A stretch of DNA of 64,000 nucleotides from CAYREX01 sp964423505. GTDB lineage: Bacteria; Fermentibacterota; Fermentibacteria; Fermentibacterales; JCC-6. Below, one piece after another: positions 17,636-25,745 of this stretch. The stretch covers positions 1 through 64,000 of the forward strand of contig CAYREX010000012.1 in NCBI GenBank assembly GCA_964423505.1, read 5' to 3'. A model generated the notes under the pieces. That model saw nothing but the letters and a program-made list of their open reading frames with translations. It did not search any database and had not been told where the DNA came from. The translations under genes and the position numbers were made by a program. Each line of letters starts with the position of its first letter. Position 1 is the first letter of the stretch.

Positions 17636-19664
17636 CCCACCGGTCCTGGCGTGGGTGGGGCCGGGAGAGCCACCCTGGAGAGCCGCAGCGGCATCGGCGC
17701 AGGGCGAGCCGGCTCTCTGCCTGGTCAGCGACCGGGTTGCGCCTGAACAGGCCTCGCGGGCCTGCAGGACCCCTTCCGGCAGACCTCTTCCCTGGATAGT
17801 CGTCTCCCCCGCCGCCGAAGCGCTCCCCTGGCTGGAGGCCGGCGCGATCGGCGCTCTTCCGCCGGACGTCCCGGAAGCCGTCCTGCTGGCTCTGGTTCGG
17901 GCGGTGGAGCGCTCCCGAAGGCTTGCCGCCGGCAGGAACCCGCTCACCGGCCTTCCGGGCAACGAGGAGATAGCGGAGGTGCTCCGCGAGCGGGTGCTCT
18001 CCGGCCCGGCCGCGGCGGCCTACGTGGACATCGTCTCCTTCAAGCCCTTCAACGACCGGTACGGGTTCGCCAGGGGGGACAGGGCAATACGGATGCTCGC
18101 AGAGGCCCTCTCGGATGCATGCGCTCCGGCCGGGTTCGTCGGACACATCGGGGGCGACGACTTCGTATGTGTCGGCGAGGGGGAGCGGTTCGGGGAGGCC
18201 GTCACCGCCGCGGCCTCCCGTTTCGCCCAGAGCGCCCGGGAGCTCTACGACCCGCCGGACCTGGCCAGGGGGGGCATCGAGGCGCTGGACAGGAGGGGCA
18301 CGTTCTCCTTCTTCCCGGTGATGTCGGCTACGGTGGTCCTCCTGGACGGGGAGGGCTGCGCCACGGTCGAGGAGCTGGCGACTTCGGCAGTCCGAAGGAA
18401 GAGGGGCTCCAGGGGCGAGGTGACACCGGCGCTACGGGTCTCGGACGTGCTGGCGCCCGATGGCGGAGCTCCCGGCCTGCGCGAGCTGCTGGAATGGGAG
18501 CGGTCCCGGGACGCCGGGGTGCTGGAGACCAAGGCGCTGCTGGAGGCTGCAGGAGTGCTCGACGAGGCCTTCATGTCCCGCTGCCTCGCTGAGGCGCTGG
18601 AGGGGCACCCGGACAGGTACGTCAGGAAGAGCGCGGCGAGGGCGCTCGGGCACCTCGGTGACCCGGATGCGGAGGAGGCCCTGACCCGGGCGGCCACCGG
18701 CGCCGATCAGCATGTAGCCACCTGCGCCGCCGGCGCCCTTCCCCGGGTGGCAGGCCCGGGAGCGGGGAGGGTGCTCGCCGGTCTGCTCGACTCCCCCCGC
18801 TCCGGTACGTGGGTCAGGCGGGCGGCGGCAAGGGGCCTGGGGGAGAGCGGATGGCCCGGGGCCGCTCGCACCCTGGCCGGTGAGCTTGCCCGCCTTCGGA
18901 CCAGGAGGGGGCCCAGGAGGGACGTGGCCATGGAGACGGTCGCCGTCCTGGACGGACTCGCCATGACCGGAGCCCGGGAGGCCGTCCTGGCCGCGGGGGA
19001 GCATCTCCGGCACTCGGACGCCGGTGTCAGGGAGGCCGCGTGGCGCTGCCTGATGGCCACGGGTGGCGACGCCGCAGCCGGGTTCGCGGTGGAGTCGCTT
19101 TCGGGCGAACCGGTGATGGAGGCGCTCCTGGCGCTCCCCCTTCTCGACAGGCACACCGTCTCCCGGGATTCTGCGCTCCGGCTGGACGGCGCGATAGTCC
19201 GGGCACTCGCCTCCTCCGGGCCCTGGCGTCCACACGCAATGCGCCTGCTCGGCGTGCTGGCGGTGCCCGGGCCGCGTCTACCCGGTGCCGGTGATGACGG
19301 AGCGGTTCTGCTGCGGAGCATGATCAGAGAGCCGGACGAGTCGCTCATCGCCAGGCTCCTGGAGGTCCTCCTTCAGAGGGGCATGGTGCCGGGGCAGCAG
19401 CTGGTGAGCAGGATGGCCGCCGCGCTGAGGGGTGGCGGCTGCACCGACCGGTCGGTCCTCGTCCCCTTCCTGAGGTGGGCGGCCTCCGGTGGTTGCCTTG
19501 TCTCCCGGAGGTTCCTGGAGGACATGCTGAGGCACGACTCGCTGGCGGTCCGTACCGCGGCGGCAGCGGCCCTGCTCGCGAGCCTGGGGCGGGCGCGGGT
19601 GGGCGGACGGGTGGTGCCGGAGGAGGGAGTCGAACCCTCACGCCCAGGAGGCTGCGGATTTTGA
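17628..19664 (+). CDS. GGDDF-type GGDEF domain protein with C-terminal HEAT repeats
   Basis: 678 residues from TTG 17628. Residues about 5-95 have receiver-like strand-helix periodicity but no obvious phospho-Asp. Residues about 104-265 are a GGDEF domain: NPLTGLPGN, YVDIVSFKPFNDRYGFARGD and the signature GHIGGDDF (175-179). This GGDDF subgroup is often found in receiver-linked proteins and may bind rather than make c-di-GMP. Residues about 300-660 are HEAT-like repeats (RKSAARALGHLGDPDAEEAL), a protein-binding scaffold. The last 17 codons are antisense to tRNA-Leu because no stop occurs before the tRNA gene. It is likely to be a cyclic-dinucleotide-linked scaffold. Confidence 0.78.
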   Translation: MPDPPVLAWVGPGEPPWRAAAASAQGEPALCLVSDRVAPEQASRACRTPSGRPLPWIVVSPAAEALPWLEAGAIGALPPDVPEAVLLALVRAVERSRRLAAGRNPLTGLPGNEEIAEVLRERVLSGPAAAAYVDIVSFKPFNDRYGFARGDRAIRMLAEALSDACAPAGFVGHIGGDDFVCVGEGERFGEAVTAAASRFAQSARELYDPPDLARGGIEALDRRGTFSFFPVMSATVVLLDGEGCATVEELATSAVRRKRGSRGEVTPALRVSDVLAPDGGAPGLRELLEWERSRDAGVLETKALLEAAGVLDEAFMSRCLAEALEGHPDRYVRKSAARALGHLGDPDAEEALTRAATGADQHVATCAAGALPRVAGPGAGRVLAGLLDSPRSGTWVRRAAARGLGESGWPGAARTLAGELARLRTRRGPRRDVAMETVAVLDGLAMTGAREAVLAAGEHLRHSDAGVREAAWRCLMATGGDAAAGFAVESLSGEPVMEALLALPLLDRHTVSRDSALRLDGAIVRALASSGPWRPHAMRLLGVLAVPGPRLPGAGDDGAVLLRSMIREPDESLIARLLEVLLQRGMVPGQQLVSRMAAALRGGGCTDRSVLVPFLRWAASGGCLVSRRFLEDMLRHDSLAVRTAAAAALLASLGRARVGGRVVPEEGVEPSRPGGCGF

Positions 19665-19696
19665 GTCCGCCGCGTCTGCCATTCCGCCACTCCGGC
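19612..19696 (-). tRNA. tRNA-Leu (anticodon CAA)
   Basis: An 85-base class II tRNA on the minus strand. The acceptor GCCGGAG pairs with CTCCGGC, the anticodon stem GCGGA/TCCGC encloses CTCAAAA (anticodon CAA), the variable arm CCTCCTGGGCGTGAGG is long, and CCA is encoded. Its 3' half overlaps the end of the opposing GGDDF-HEAT gene by 53 bases. Confidence 0.95.
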
Positions 19697-19705
19697 ACGC
19701 GGGGG

Positions 19706-19734
19706 AATCTAACCGCCGCGAGGCCCCTCTGCAA
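19706..19734 (-). promoter_or_regulatory. Sigma70-like promoter for tRNA-Leu
   Basis: On the minus strand, TTGCAG, a 17-base spacer and TAGATT lie 10 bases upstream of the mature 5' end of tRNA-Leu. Matches to consensus are moderate (3/6 and 4/6), but spacing and position are ideal. Confidence 0.5.
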
Positions 19735-19754
19735 AGGTATCCGCGTCTTTCGTA

Positions 19755-19783
19755 TTGACAGTGGTTGACCACCGACGTACATT
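19755..19783 (+). promoter_or_regulatory. Sigma70 promoter of the tRNA operon
   Basis: A perfect -35 box TTGACA (19755-19760), exactly 17 bases, then TACATT (19778-19783). The predicted start near 19790 lies 6 bases before the first tRNA, which is what a stable-RNA promoter should look like. This suggests that the organism uses a conventional housekeeping sigma factor. Confidence 0.75.
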
Positions 19784-19795
19784 CTTCCTCTTGTC

Positions 19796-19872
19796 GGGCC
19801 CATAGCTCAGTTGGCTAGAGCCACCGGCTCATAACCGGTCGGTCCCTGGTTCGAGTCCAGGTGGGCCCACCA
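19796..19872 (+). tRNA. tRNA with CAT anticodon (elongator Met or Ile2)
   Basis: 77 bases, acceptor GGGCCCA/TGGGCCC, anticodon stem ACCGG/CCGGT with loop CTCATAA (anticodon CAT), CCA encoded. The first base pair is G-C, so it is not initiator Met. Whether it is elongator tRNA-Met or the lysidine-modified tRNA-Ile that reads AUA cannot be decided by eye. The heavy ATA usage in this window makes the question relevant. Confidence 0.92.
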
Positions 19873-19888
19873 AACTCGTAGAGGGTGA

Positions 19889-19965
19889 GGGCGGGTAGCT
19901 CAGTTGGCTAGAGCACAAGCTTCACACGTTTGGGGTCGCAGGTTCGAATCCTGTCCCGCCCACCA
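19889..19965 (+). tRNA. tRNA-Val (anticodon CAC)
   Basis: 77 bases, acceptor GGGCGGG/CCCGCCC, anticodon stem CAAGC/GTTTG around TTCACAC (anticodon CAC), and encoded CCA. It follows the CAT tRNA by 16 bases and shares its promoter. Confidence 0.95.
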
Positions 19966-20047
19966 TCCCTTGCCATACCGCAGGCTCTCGCCGGGGCCGG
20001 TCGGCCTTGGCTGAGGGCCGCGGCCACATCGAGCTCGTCCGGACGGA

Positions 20048-20077
20048 GGGGGTGCCCCGCGGCACCCCCTCTTCCTT
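20048..20077 (+). terminator. Rho-independent terminator after the tRNA operon
   Basis: A 9-bp perfect G+C stem GGGGGTGCC/GGCACCCCC with a CCGC loop, followed by the T-rich tail TCTTCCTTT. It closes the tRNA transcription unit. Confidence 0.85.
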
Positions 20078-20158
20078 TGCATGGGCATTCGCACCGGTCA
20101 GCGCCGGACCTCCCGAGGAAGACCCGGGAGGACCTCGAGCACCGCGAACGGGGGACTG

Positions 20159-20887
20159 ATGGACCGAGACGTCGAGAGGCTTCTTTCTCTGCAGGACATC
20201 GACATGAGGATAGACCGCCTCCGCGAGGAAATGGAGGAGATACCCCGCGAGCGCCGCATTCACGAGAGGGAGATAGAGGGCTTCCGGAGGGCCTTCGAGG
20301 AGGAGCGGAGCCTCGTGAGCGAGCTGAGGAGCTCCAGGGAGAAGAACGCTGCCGACAGGGATGCCACGGAGGAGAGGCTCGCGGAGTTCAGGAAGCAGCT
20401 CCTGGAGATGAAGACCAACCCGGCCTACAGGGCGATGCTCGAGCAGATCAAGTACGCCGAGCGCAAGATGGACTCCCTCGACGGCAGCATACTCGAGCTG
20501 ATGTACGAGGAGGAGGAGGCCGAGAAGAGGCTGGCCGAGGCGGAGAAGACTCTGGAGAGGAACGTCTCCAGAGCGGAGAGACGCAAGGAGATGCTGGACG
20601 GGCAGATGGAGGTGCTCGAGGAGAGGATGGAGGAGCTGCTCGGGGAACGCTCCGCCCTGCTCTCGGGTATAGATGCAAGGCTGCTCGCCAGGTACGAGAG
20701 GCTGAGAGACGCCGGCAAGGGGATGGTGGTGGTCGGTCTGTCGCAGGGAGCCTGCGGCGGCTGCCACACCAACGTCCCTCCCCAGACGGCGGTGGAGATT
20801 AGCCAGGGCAGGACCTTCGCATGTCCGATATGCGGCAGGTTCGTGGTCTGGACGGATGAGAGCACCTTCCAGGGCTCGACCGATTGA
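20159..20887 (+). CDS. Coiled-coil C4-type zinc-ribbon protein (CdsZ/DUF164 family)
   Basis: 242 residues. An N-terminal antiparallel coiled coil (about 1-170, extremely rich in Glu, Arg and Leu; LQDIDMRIDRLREEMEEIP) is followed by a C-terminal C4 zinc ribbon with CxxC pairs CGGC and CPIC near residues 202 and 225. Family members (CT398/FlgZ/CdsZ type) are thought to be chaperone-like or nucleic-acid-binding proteins; the FlgZ-like members link to secretion or flagellar assembly. ATG 20159 is chosen because the coiled coil begins there. It lies directly upstream of the RNase P RNA gene, a pairing seen in many bacteria. Confidence 0.88.
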   Translation: MDRDVERLLSLQDIDMRIDRLREEMEEIPRERRIHEREIEGFRRAFEEERSLVSELRSSREKNAADRDATEERLAEFRKQLLEMKTNPAYRAMLEQIKYAERKMDSLDGSILELMYEEEEAEKRLAEAEKTLERNVSRAERRKEMLDGQMEVLEERMEELLGERSALLSGIDARLLARYERLRDAGKGMVVVGLSQGACGGCHTNVPPQTAVEISQGRTFACPICGRFVVWTDESTFQGSTD

Positions 20888-20903
20888 CGTCAGATGGTGA
20901 GAA

Positions 20904-21271
20904 GGGGGTCGGGCGGGTGGTCGCCCCCGCGCATGCGGGGGAGGAAAGTCCGGGCACCGAAGGGCAGGACGCCGGGGAAACCCCGGCTCCGGCAACGGAG
21001 AGAGCGTGCCACAGAAACGATACCGCCCGCTCTGCGAGGCAAGGGTGAAATGGTGGGGTAAGAGCCCACCGGGCGGCCGGAGACGGCCGTCGCACGGCAA
21101 ACCTCGTCCGGTGCAAGACCGAGCAGGGGGAAAGGCCTCAGGGCCGGGGGGCTGCCCGTCCCCGTGACCCCCGGGTTGGTCGCTAGAGGCGTCGGGTGAC
21201 CGGCGTCCCAGACGGATGGCCACCGCCGCGCGCAAGCGCGTGCACAGAACCCGGCTTACAGCCCGGCCCCC
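20904..21271 (+). ncRNA. rnpB: RNase P RNA, bacterial class A
   Basis: About 368 bases. The P1 helix GGGGGTCGGGC (20904-20914) pairs with GCCCGGCCCCC (21261-21271). Universally conserved pieces are in order: GAGGAAAGTCCGGGC, CCACAGAAACGATACC, AGGGTGAAATGGTGGGGTAA, AAACCTCGTCCGGTGCAAG, and the closing GGTTGGTCGCTAGAGGCG and ACAGAACCCGGCTTACA. It is the catalytic RNA for tRNA 5' maturation. It sits between the zinc-ribbon gene and recJ. Confidence 0.96.
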
Positions 21272-21293
21272 GCTCACCCTCCGGAGGCTGACC

Positions 21294-23003
21294 ATGAGGA
21301 GATGGGTCCCGAGGCCCGTACCGGAGCCGCATGCGCACGAGGTCGAGGGTGGACTCCCGACGATCCCGGGCATGCCGCCGCCCCTGCTGGAGGTCATGGC
21401 CAGGAGGGGTTACTCGGGCGAGCGCCTCTTCGTCTTCATCGACGCCGACCCCGGCGCCCTCCGCGAATGGCGCTCCGTACCGGGAGCCGGCGACGCCGCT
21501 TCGGTTCTGGCATCCGCCGTCCGGGAGCGCCGAAGGGTCATGGTCCACGGCGACTACGATGCGGACGGCATGACCGCGACGGCCCTTCTCGTCTCCTTCC
21601 TTCGGGAGAGGGGCTCTCCGGCGGCGAGCTACGTGCCGGACAGGATGACCGAGGGCTACGGGCTCGGTCCGGCCGGCGTCAGGGAGTGCCTGGAGTCCGG
21701 CTCGGAGGTCCTGGTCACCGTGGACTGCGGGATCGGCTCCGCCGAGGAGGTGGCAGAGCTCTCGCGCAGGGGCGTGGAGGTCGTGGTCACGGACCACCAC
21801 AGGCTGGATGGGGAGAGACCCCCGGCCGCGGCGGTGGTCGACCCCTGCACCGAGGGCCCGGGAGCCCCCGGGAGCGAGCTCGCCGGCGCCGGTCTGGCCT
21901 GGACCGTGGCCGCAGCCGCCGAGGAGCTCCTGGACGGGGGAGGGGGCCGTTCGACGGAACGCCTCCTACCGCTGGCCGCCCTCGGCACCGTCTGCGACGT
22001 CGTGCCGCTGCGGGATGCGAACCGCCCCCTGGTAAGGGCGGGGATGGAGCGCATGCGGCAGTCGCCGCCGGCCGGCATATCCGCCCTGGCCGAGGCCGCC
22101 TCCGTGGACCTGCGCTCCCTCCGGTCGGCCGACCTCGCCTTCAGGCTCGGTCCCCGGCTCAACTCCTGCGGGAGGACGGGCAACGCCACCCTCGGCCTCT
22201 CCCTGCTGCTGGAGGAGGACCCGGCCCGGGCGGGCGTCCTGGCCTCGGAGGTGACCGCCGTGGACGTCAGGCGCAGGGGGCTGGACGCCAGGGTCAGGAG
22301 GGAGGCGGAGGAGATGGCCGGCCGCTCACACGGCAGCTGCGTGGTCCTGGCCTCCCCCGGCTGGCACAGGGGCGTCGTCGGCATCTCCGCATCCAGGCTG
22401 GCCTCGCTGGTCGGCCTGCCCGTGGTGCTGCTCTCCGTAGAGGGCGAAAGTGCGGAGGGCTCCGCAAGGAGCGTGCCCGGCGTGCCGCTCTACGACCTGC
22501 TGGCAGAGGTCCAGGAGCGCTCCGGCATCCTGGAGCGGTTCGGCGGACACTCGATGGCCGCCGGCCTCTCACTCCCGGCGGAAGACGTCCCCAGGCTCAG
22601 GGAGATGCTGGAGAGACTGCTGAAGGAGCGTGGCCTCTCCCCGCTCCTGGGTCCGAGACTCTACGTCGACGGCAGGCTCGGTGGCGAGCACCTGGACATC
22701 GGCACGGTGAGGGCCCTGGACATGCTGGAGCCGTTCGGCGAGGGGAACCGGGAGCCGGTCTGGATAGCACGGGACGTCACCCCGGTCCGGTGGTGGACCG
22801 TGGGCAGGGACTCCTCCCACCTGAGCTGCCTCCTGGACGTAGACGGCAGGCAGGTCCGGGCCATCGGCTTCCACATGGCCGCCTCACGCAGGCTCCTGGA
22901 GGGAAGGGTCGACGTCGCGTTCCGACTGAAGGAGGACCTCTTCAGGGGCGACGGCAGCGTACAGCTGCACCTGCTGGGCGTGCGGAGGGCCCGGCGGAGT
23001 TGA
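21294..23003 (+). CDS. recJ: Single-stranded-DNA-specific 5'-3' exonuclease RecJ
   Basis: 569 residues from ATG 21294, which follows the RNase P gene and has GGAGG upstream; longer in-frame starts would lie inside the RNA gene. The DHH phosphoesterase motifs are intact: VHGDYDADGMTAT (about 84), VTVDCGIGSAEEV and VTDHHRLDG (about 166). The DHHA1 domain includes VVGISASRLASLVGLP and the GGH motif RFGGHSMAAG. It is used in recombination and mismatch repair. The C terminus has an OB-like fold. Confidence 0.95.
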   Translation: MRRWVPRPVPEPHAHEVEGGLPTIPGMPPPLLEVMARRGYSGERLFVFIDADPGALREWRSVPGAGDAASVLASAVRERRRVMVHGDYDADGMTATALLVSFLRERGSPAASYVPDRMTEGYGLGPAGVRECLESGSEVLVTVDCGIGSAEEVAELSRRGVEVVVTDHHRLDGERPPAAAVVDPCTEGPGAPGSELAGAGLAWTVAAAAEELLDGGGGRSTERLLPLAALGTVCDVVPLRDANRPLVRAGMERMRQSPPAGISALAEAASVDLRSLRSADLAFRLGPRLNSCGRTGNATLGLSLLLEEDPARAGVLASEVTAVDVRRRGLDARVRREAEEMAGRSHGSCVVLASPGWHRGVVGISASRLASLVGLPVVLLSVEGESAEGSARSVPGVPLYDLLAEVQERSGILERFGGHSMAAGLSLPAEDVPRLREMLERLLKERGLSPLLGPRLYVDGRLGGEHLDIGTVRALDMLEPFGEGNREPVWIARDVTPVRWWTVGRDSSHLSCLLDVDGRQVRAIGFHMAASRRLLEGRVDVAFRLKEDLFRGDGSVQLHLLGVRRARRS

Positions 23004-24919
23004 GCGGGGAGCTCTCCGGGGCGGTCGAGCACGTCTTCCGCGGGGGCGCTCTCGCCTCCTCGGTTCCGGGGTACGCCGTCCGCGAGGTCCAGGTGGCGAT
23101 GGCGAAGGCCGTGACCCGGGCCATCGAGGGTGGCGGGATGCACCTGCTCGAGGCCGGGACCGGAGTCGGCAAGAGCTTCGCCTATCTCGTACCGGCGGTG
23201 CTCTCCGGCGTACGAACCTGGGTGAGCACCGCCACCACTGCGCTGCAGGACCAGCTCGTAAGGAAGGACGTACCCGCGGTCCTCTCCGCGCTGGGGGCCG
23301 AGGCGGACGTCAGGGTCATGAAGGGCAGGCGGAACTATCTCTGCCTCAGGAAGCTGGAGTCGCAGGCGGACCCTCCGGGCCCGGAGCTGGCCGGGTGGCT
23401 GGAGTCAACGGCGGACGGGGACGTGGCCGGCTGCCCGGTGGAGCTCCCGCAGGCCGCCTGGAGGAGGCTCAGGTCGGACAGGCTTGACTGCACCGGCAGC
23501 GCCTGCCCCTTCAGGGGCGCCTGCCACTTCTTCCGGGCCCGCAGCGCCGCAAGGTCGGCAGATGTGCTCGTAGTCAATCACCACCTCCTGGTCTCGATCA
23601 TGGCCGCCGGCGAGGGGGGCGGCGGTGGGGAGCTGCTGGTGGTGGACGAGGGGCACACGCTGGAGGAGGCGGCCGGCGCATGCCTGGGGGCCGAGCTCTG
23701 GGAGGGCATGACCCTCCCGATGACCGACTGCATAGCCCTCTCAGACCTTCCCGTCCATCGCAAGTCTGAGTTACTCGAGCGGACCAGGGAGCTCGCCTCG
23801 GCCCTTGCCGGACTGACCGAAGGCGCTTCCGAGGGGGAGCCCTGGGACCCGGAGCAGCACCTGGACCGGCTCGACCGAGTCATCGAGGCCGCCGGAGGGC
23901 TGAAGGCCGTCGCCGGGGACGAGGAGGAGCTGCAGCCGGTCGAACAGTCGGCATCGGAGGTGGTCCGGCTGGCCTCGGTCATAGCCGGGGCGGGGACGGA
24001 GAGCTGCGTCTTCACCGAGAGGCGCCAGAGGAGCATGCTGGTCCGCTGCGTGCCGCTCGACGTCGGTCCGGGGCTTCGGGACGTGGTCTACTCCTCCTTC
24101 GGCTCGGTGGTGGTCACCTCCGCCACTCTGGCGGTGGACGGGAGCTTCCGGTTCACCAGTGAGAGGCTCGGGGCGGAGGAGGCGACGGCGGAGAGCTTCG
24201 GCAGCCCCTTCGACTACGGGGCCCAGGCGGTTCTGGCAGTGCCGGAGGACCTCCCGGAGACCGACGCCCACGGTGAGCTTGCCCGCTACGTCTGGCGCTG
24301 GACCCGGCAGCTGGCCGAGCTCCTGGGGGGGAGGGTCATGGCCCTCTTCACCAGCTACCGTAACCTCCGTCTGGCCGCGGCGGCCGCGCGGGAGGACATG
24401 CCGGAGGGGCTCGAGCTGATGGTCCAGGGGGAGCTGGGCAGGAGGTCCATCATGGAGGGCTTCAGGAGCAGGGGAAGGTCCGTGATACTGGCCACCACCT
24501 CCTTCTGGGAGGGGGTCGACCTGCCGGGCGAGGTCCTTCGGGCGGTCATAATAGACAGGCTCCCATTCCCCTCGCCGGGTCAGCCGCTGGTCAGGGCCAG
24601 GATGGAGAGGATAGAGGCGCTCGGCGGAAGCTCATTCCGCTCCTACATGCTCCCGATGGCCGTGATGCGACTGAGGCAGGGGGTAGGAAGGCTCATCCGC
24701 TCCCCCGCGGATACCGGGGCGGTCCTCCTGATGGACGGCAGGCTTCTCAAGCGCAGCTACGGCGGCGTGTTCCTCCGCTCAATGCCACCCTTCAGGAGGG
24801 TCCCGGCTTCGGAGGTGCCACGCTTCCTCGCCGGTACCGGCATGGAACACCCCGGTTGCGCAGAGGTATCAGGTCGAGGAGACGAAGGGCCGGTCCCGGG
24901 GAGGAGAGATGGCAACTGA
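23000..24919 (+). CDS. dinG: DinG/XPD-like iron-sulfur DNA helicase
   Basis: 639 residues from TTG 23000, overlapping the recJ stop (TTGA). Walker A is EAGTGVGKSFAYL (about residue 49) and the Walker B box reads VVDEGHTLEE, a DEGH variant. Four cysteines (YLC, DCTGSAC, GAC; about residues 113-175) fit the XPD/DinG 4Fe-4S site. C-terminal helicase motifs are ATTSFWEGVDLPG and RLRQGVGRLIRS. It should unwind DNA 5' to 3', including R-loops or D-loops. It is translationally coupled to RecJ. Confidence 0.92.
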   Translation: MSGELSGAVEHVFRGGALASSVPGYAVREVQVAMAKAVTRAIEGGGMHLLEAGTGVGKSFAYLVPAVLSGVRTWVSTATTALQDQLVRKDVPAVLSALGAEADVRVMKGRRNYLCLRKLESQADPPGPELAGWLESTADGDVAGCPVELPQAAWRRLRSDRLDCTGSACPFRGACHFFRARSAARSADVLVVNHHLLVSIMAAGEGGGGGELLVVDEGHTLEEAAGACLGAELWEGMTLPMTDCIALSDLPVHRKSELLERTRELASALAGLTEGASEGEPWDPEQHLDRLDRVIEAAGGLKAVAGDEEELQPVEQSASEVVRLASVIAGAGTESCVFTERRQRSMLVRCVPLDVGPGLRDVVYSSFGSVVVTSATLAVDGSFRFTSERLGAEEATAESFGSPFDYGAQAVLAVPEDLPETDAHGELARYVWRWTRQLAELLGGRVMALFTSYRNLRLAAAAAREDMPEGLELMVQGELGRRSIMEGFRSRGRSVILATTSFWEGVDLPGEVLRAVIIDRLPFPSPGQPLVRARMERIEALGGSSFRSYMLPMAVMRLRQGVGRLIRSPADTGAVLLMDGRLLKRSYGGVFLRSMPPFRRVPASEVPRFLAGTGMEHPGCAEVSGRGDEGPVPGRRDGN

Positions 24920-25745
24920 GGAATGCGAGAGCGCCCCGACGGCCCGGGGTTACGACTCCGGCGGCAGGGCGGACCTGCCGGTCCCCGGCGGCGTGCTCTC
25001 CGTCCGCGGGCGGTGCGGCCCTCGGGAGGAGGAGGCCGCCGGTCTGCTCCTCCTCACCCAGGTACACGGAGCCGACGTGCTCGCGGACCCGGCATCCGGA
25101 GAGCGGGGCGACGGCATCGTGGTCCCCAGGGATGGTCCGACCCCGGCGCTGAGGGTGGCCGACTGCCTCCCCCTCTTCCTGCTCTCCGGCACCCACGTGG
25201 CGGCGGTTCACGCAGGCTGGCGCGGGTTGGCCGCCGGGGTGGTGGAGAACGCGCTCTCCGCCCTCCCGGACGCGCCACTGGCCGTGCTCCTCGGGCCTCG
25301 GGCGTGCGGCCGCTGCTACGAGGTGGGGGAGGAAGTAAGGAGGGCCGTGCTGGACGGCCTGCCGGAGGACGAACAGCCTTCGGGCAGGCTGGACATCGCC
25401 GCGGCCGCCTTGGCAAGGCTCAGGCGCGCCGGGCTGCCCGGCGAGGAGGCGTGCAGGGTCCTGGACGCAGGGCCGTGTACCGTCTGCCGCAGCGACATCC
25501 TGCATTCGTACAGGGCCGACGGGGGCAGCGGCAGGAACCTCGTATGGTACCGGGCCTCGGGTAGACGGCTTGCACCGGGCACCGGCCCGGGAGATATTCG
25601 AGCCCGTACCCTCGAGGCCCCGCCGACCAGAGGTGCGGTACGGGCCGGACAGGCAAGAGAATCACGTGACAGGAAGGCGGGACCGCTCTGCGCGGCCTGC
25701 AGCCCCGGGCGAGGAAGCGCCGGGAGCGGGGAGGACCCAAAATGA
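24909..25745 (+). CDS. pgeF: PgeF/YfiH-type (laccase-domain) purine nucleoside phosphorylase
   Basis: 278 residues. The Cu-oxidase-4 domain has the metal ligands VADCLPLF (Cys about 87) and VHAGWRG (His about 100) and the GPRACGRCYEVGEEV segment. Family members were called polyphenol oxidases, but YfiH/LACC1 proteins have purine nucleoside phosphorylase and adenosine deaminase activity, and YfiH edits peptidoglycan precursors. The C-terminal 55 residues, low-complexity and basic, are beyond the usual domain; they run to the ATGA overlap with the next gene and could be a real tail. It overlaps dinG by 11 bases. Confidence 0.86.
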   Translation: MATEECESAPTARGYDSGGRADLPVPGGVLSVRGRCGPREEEAAGLLLLTQVHGADVLADPASGERGDGIVVPRDGPTPALRVADCLPLFLLSGTHVAAVHAGWRGLAAGVVENALSALPDAPLAVLLGPRACGRCYEVGEEVRRAVLDGLPEDEQPSGRLDIAAAALARLRRAGLPGEEACRVLDAGPCTVCRSDILHSYRADGGSGRNLVWYRASGRRLAPGTGPGDIRARTLEAPPTRGAVRAGQARESRDRKAGPLCAACSPGRGSAGSGEDPK

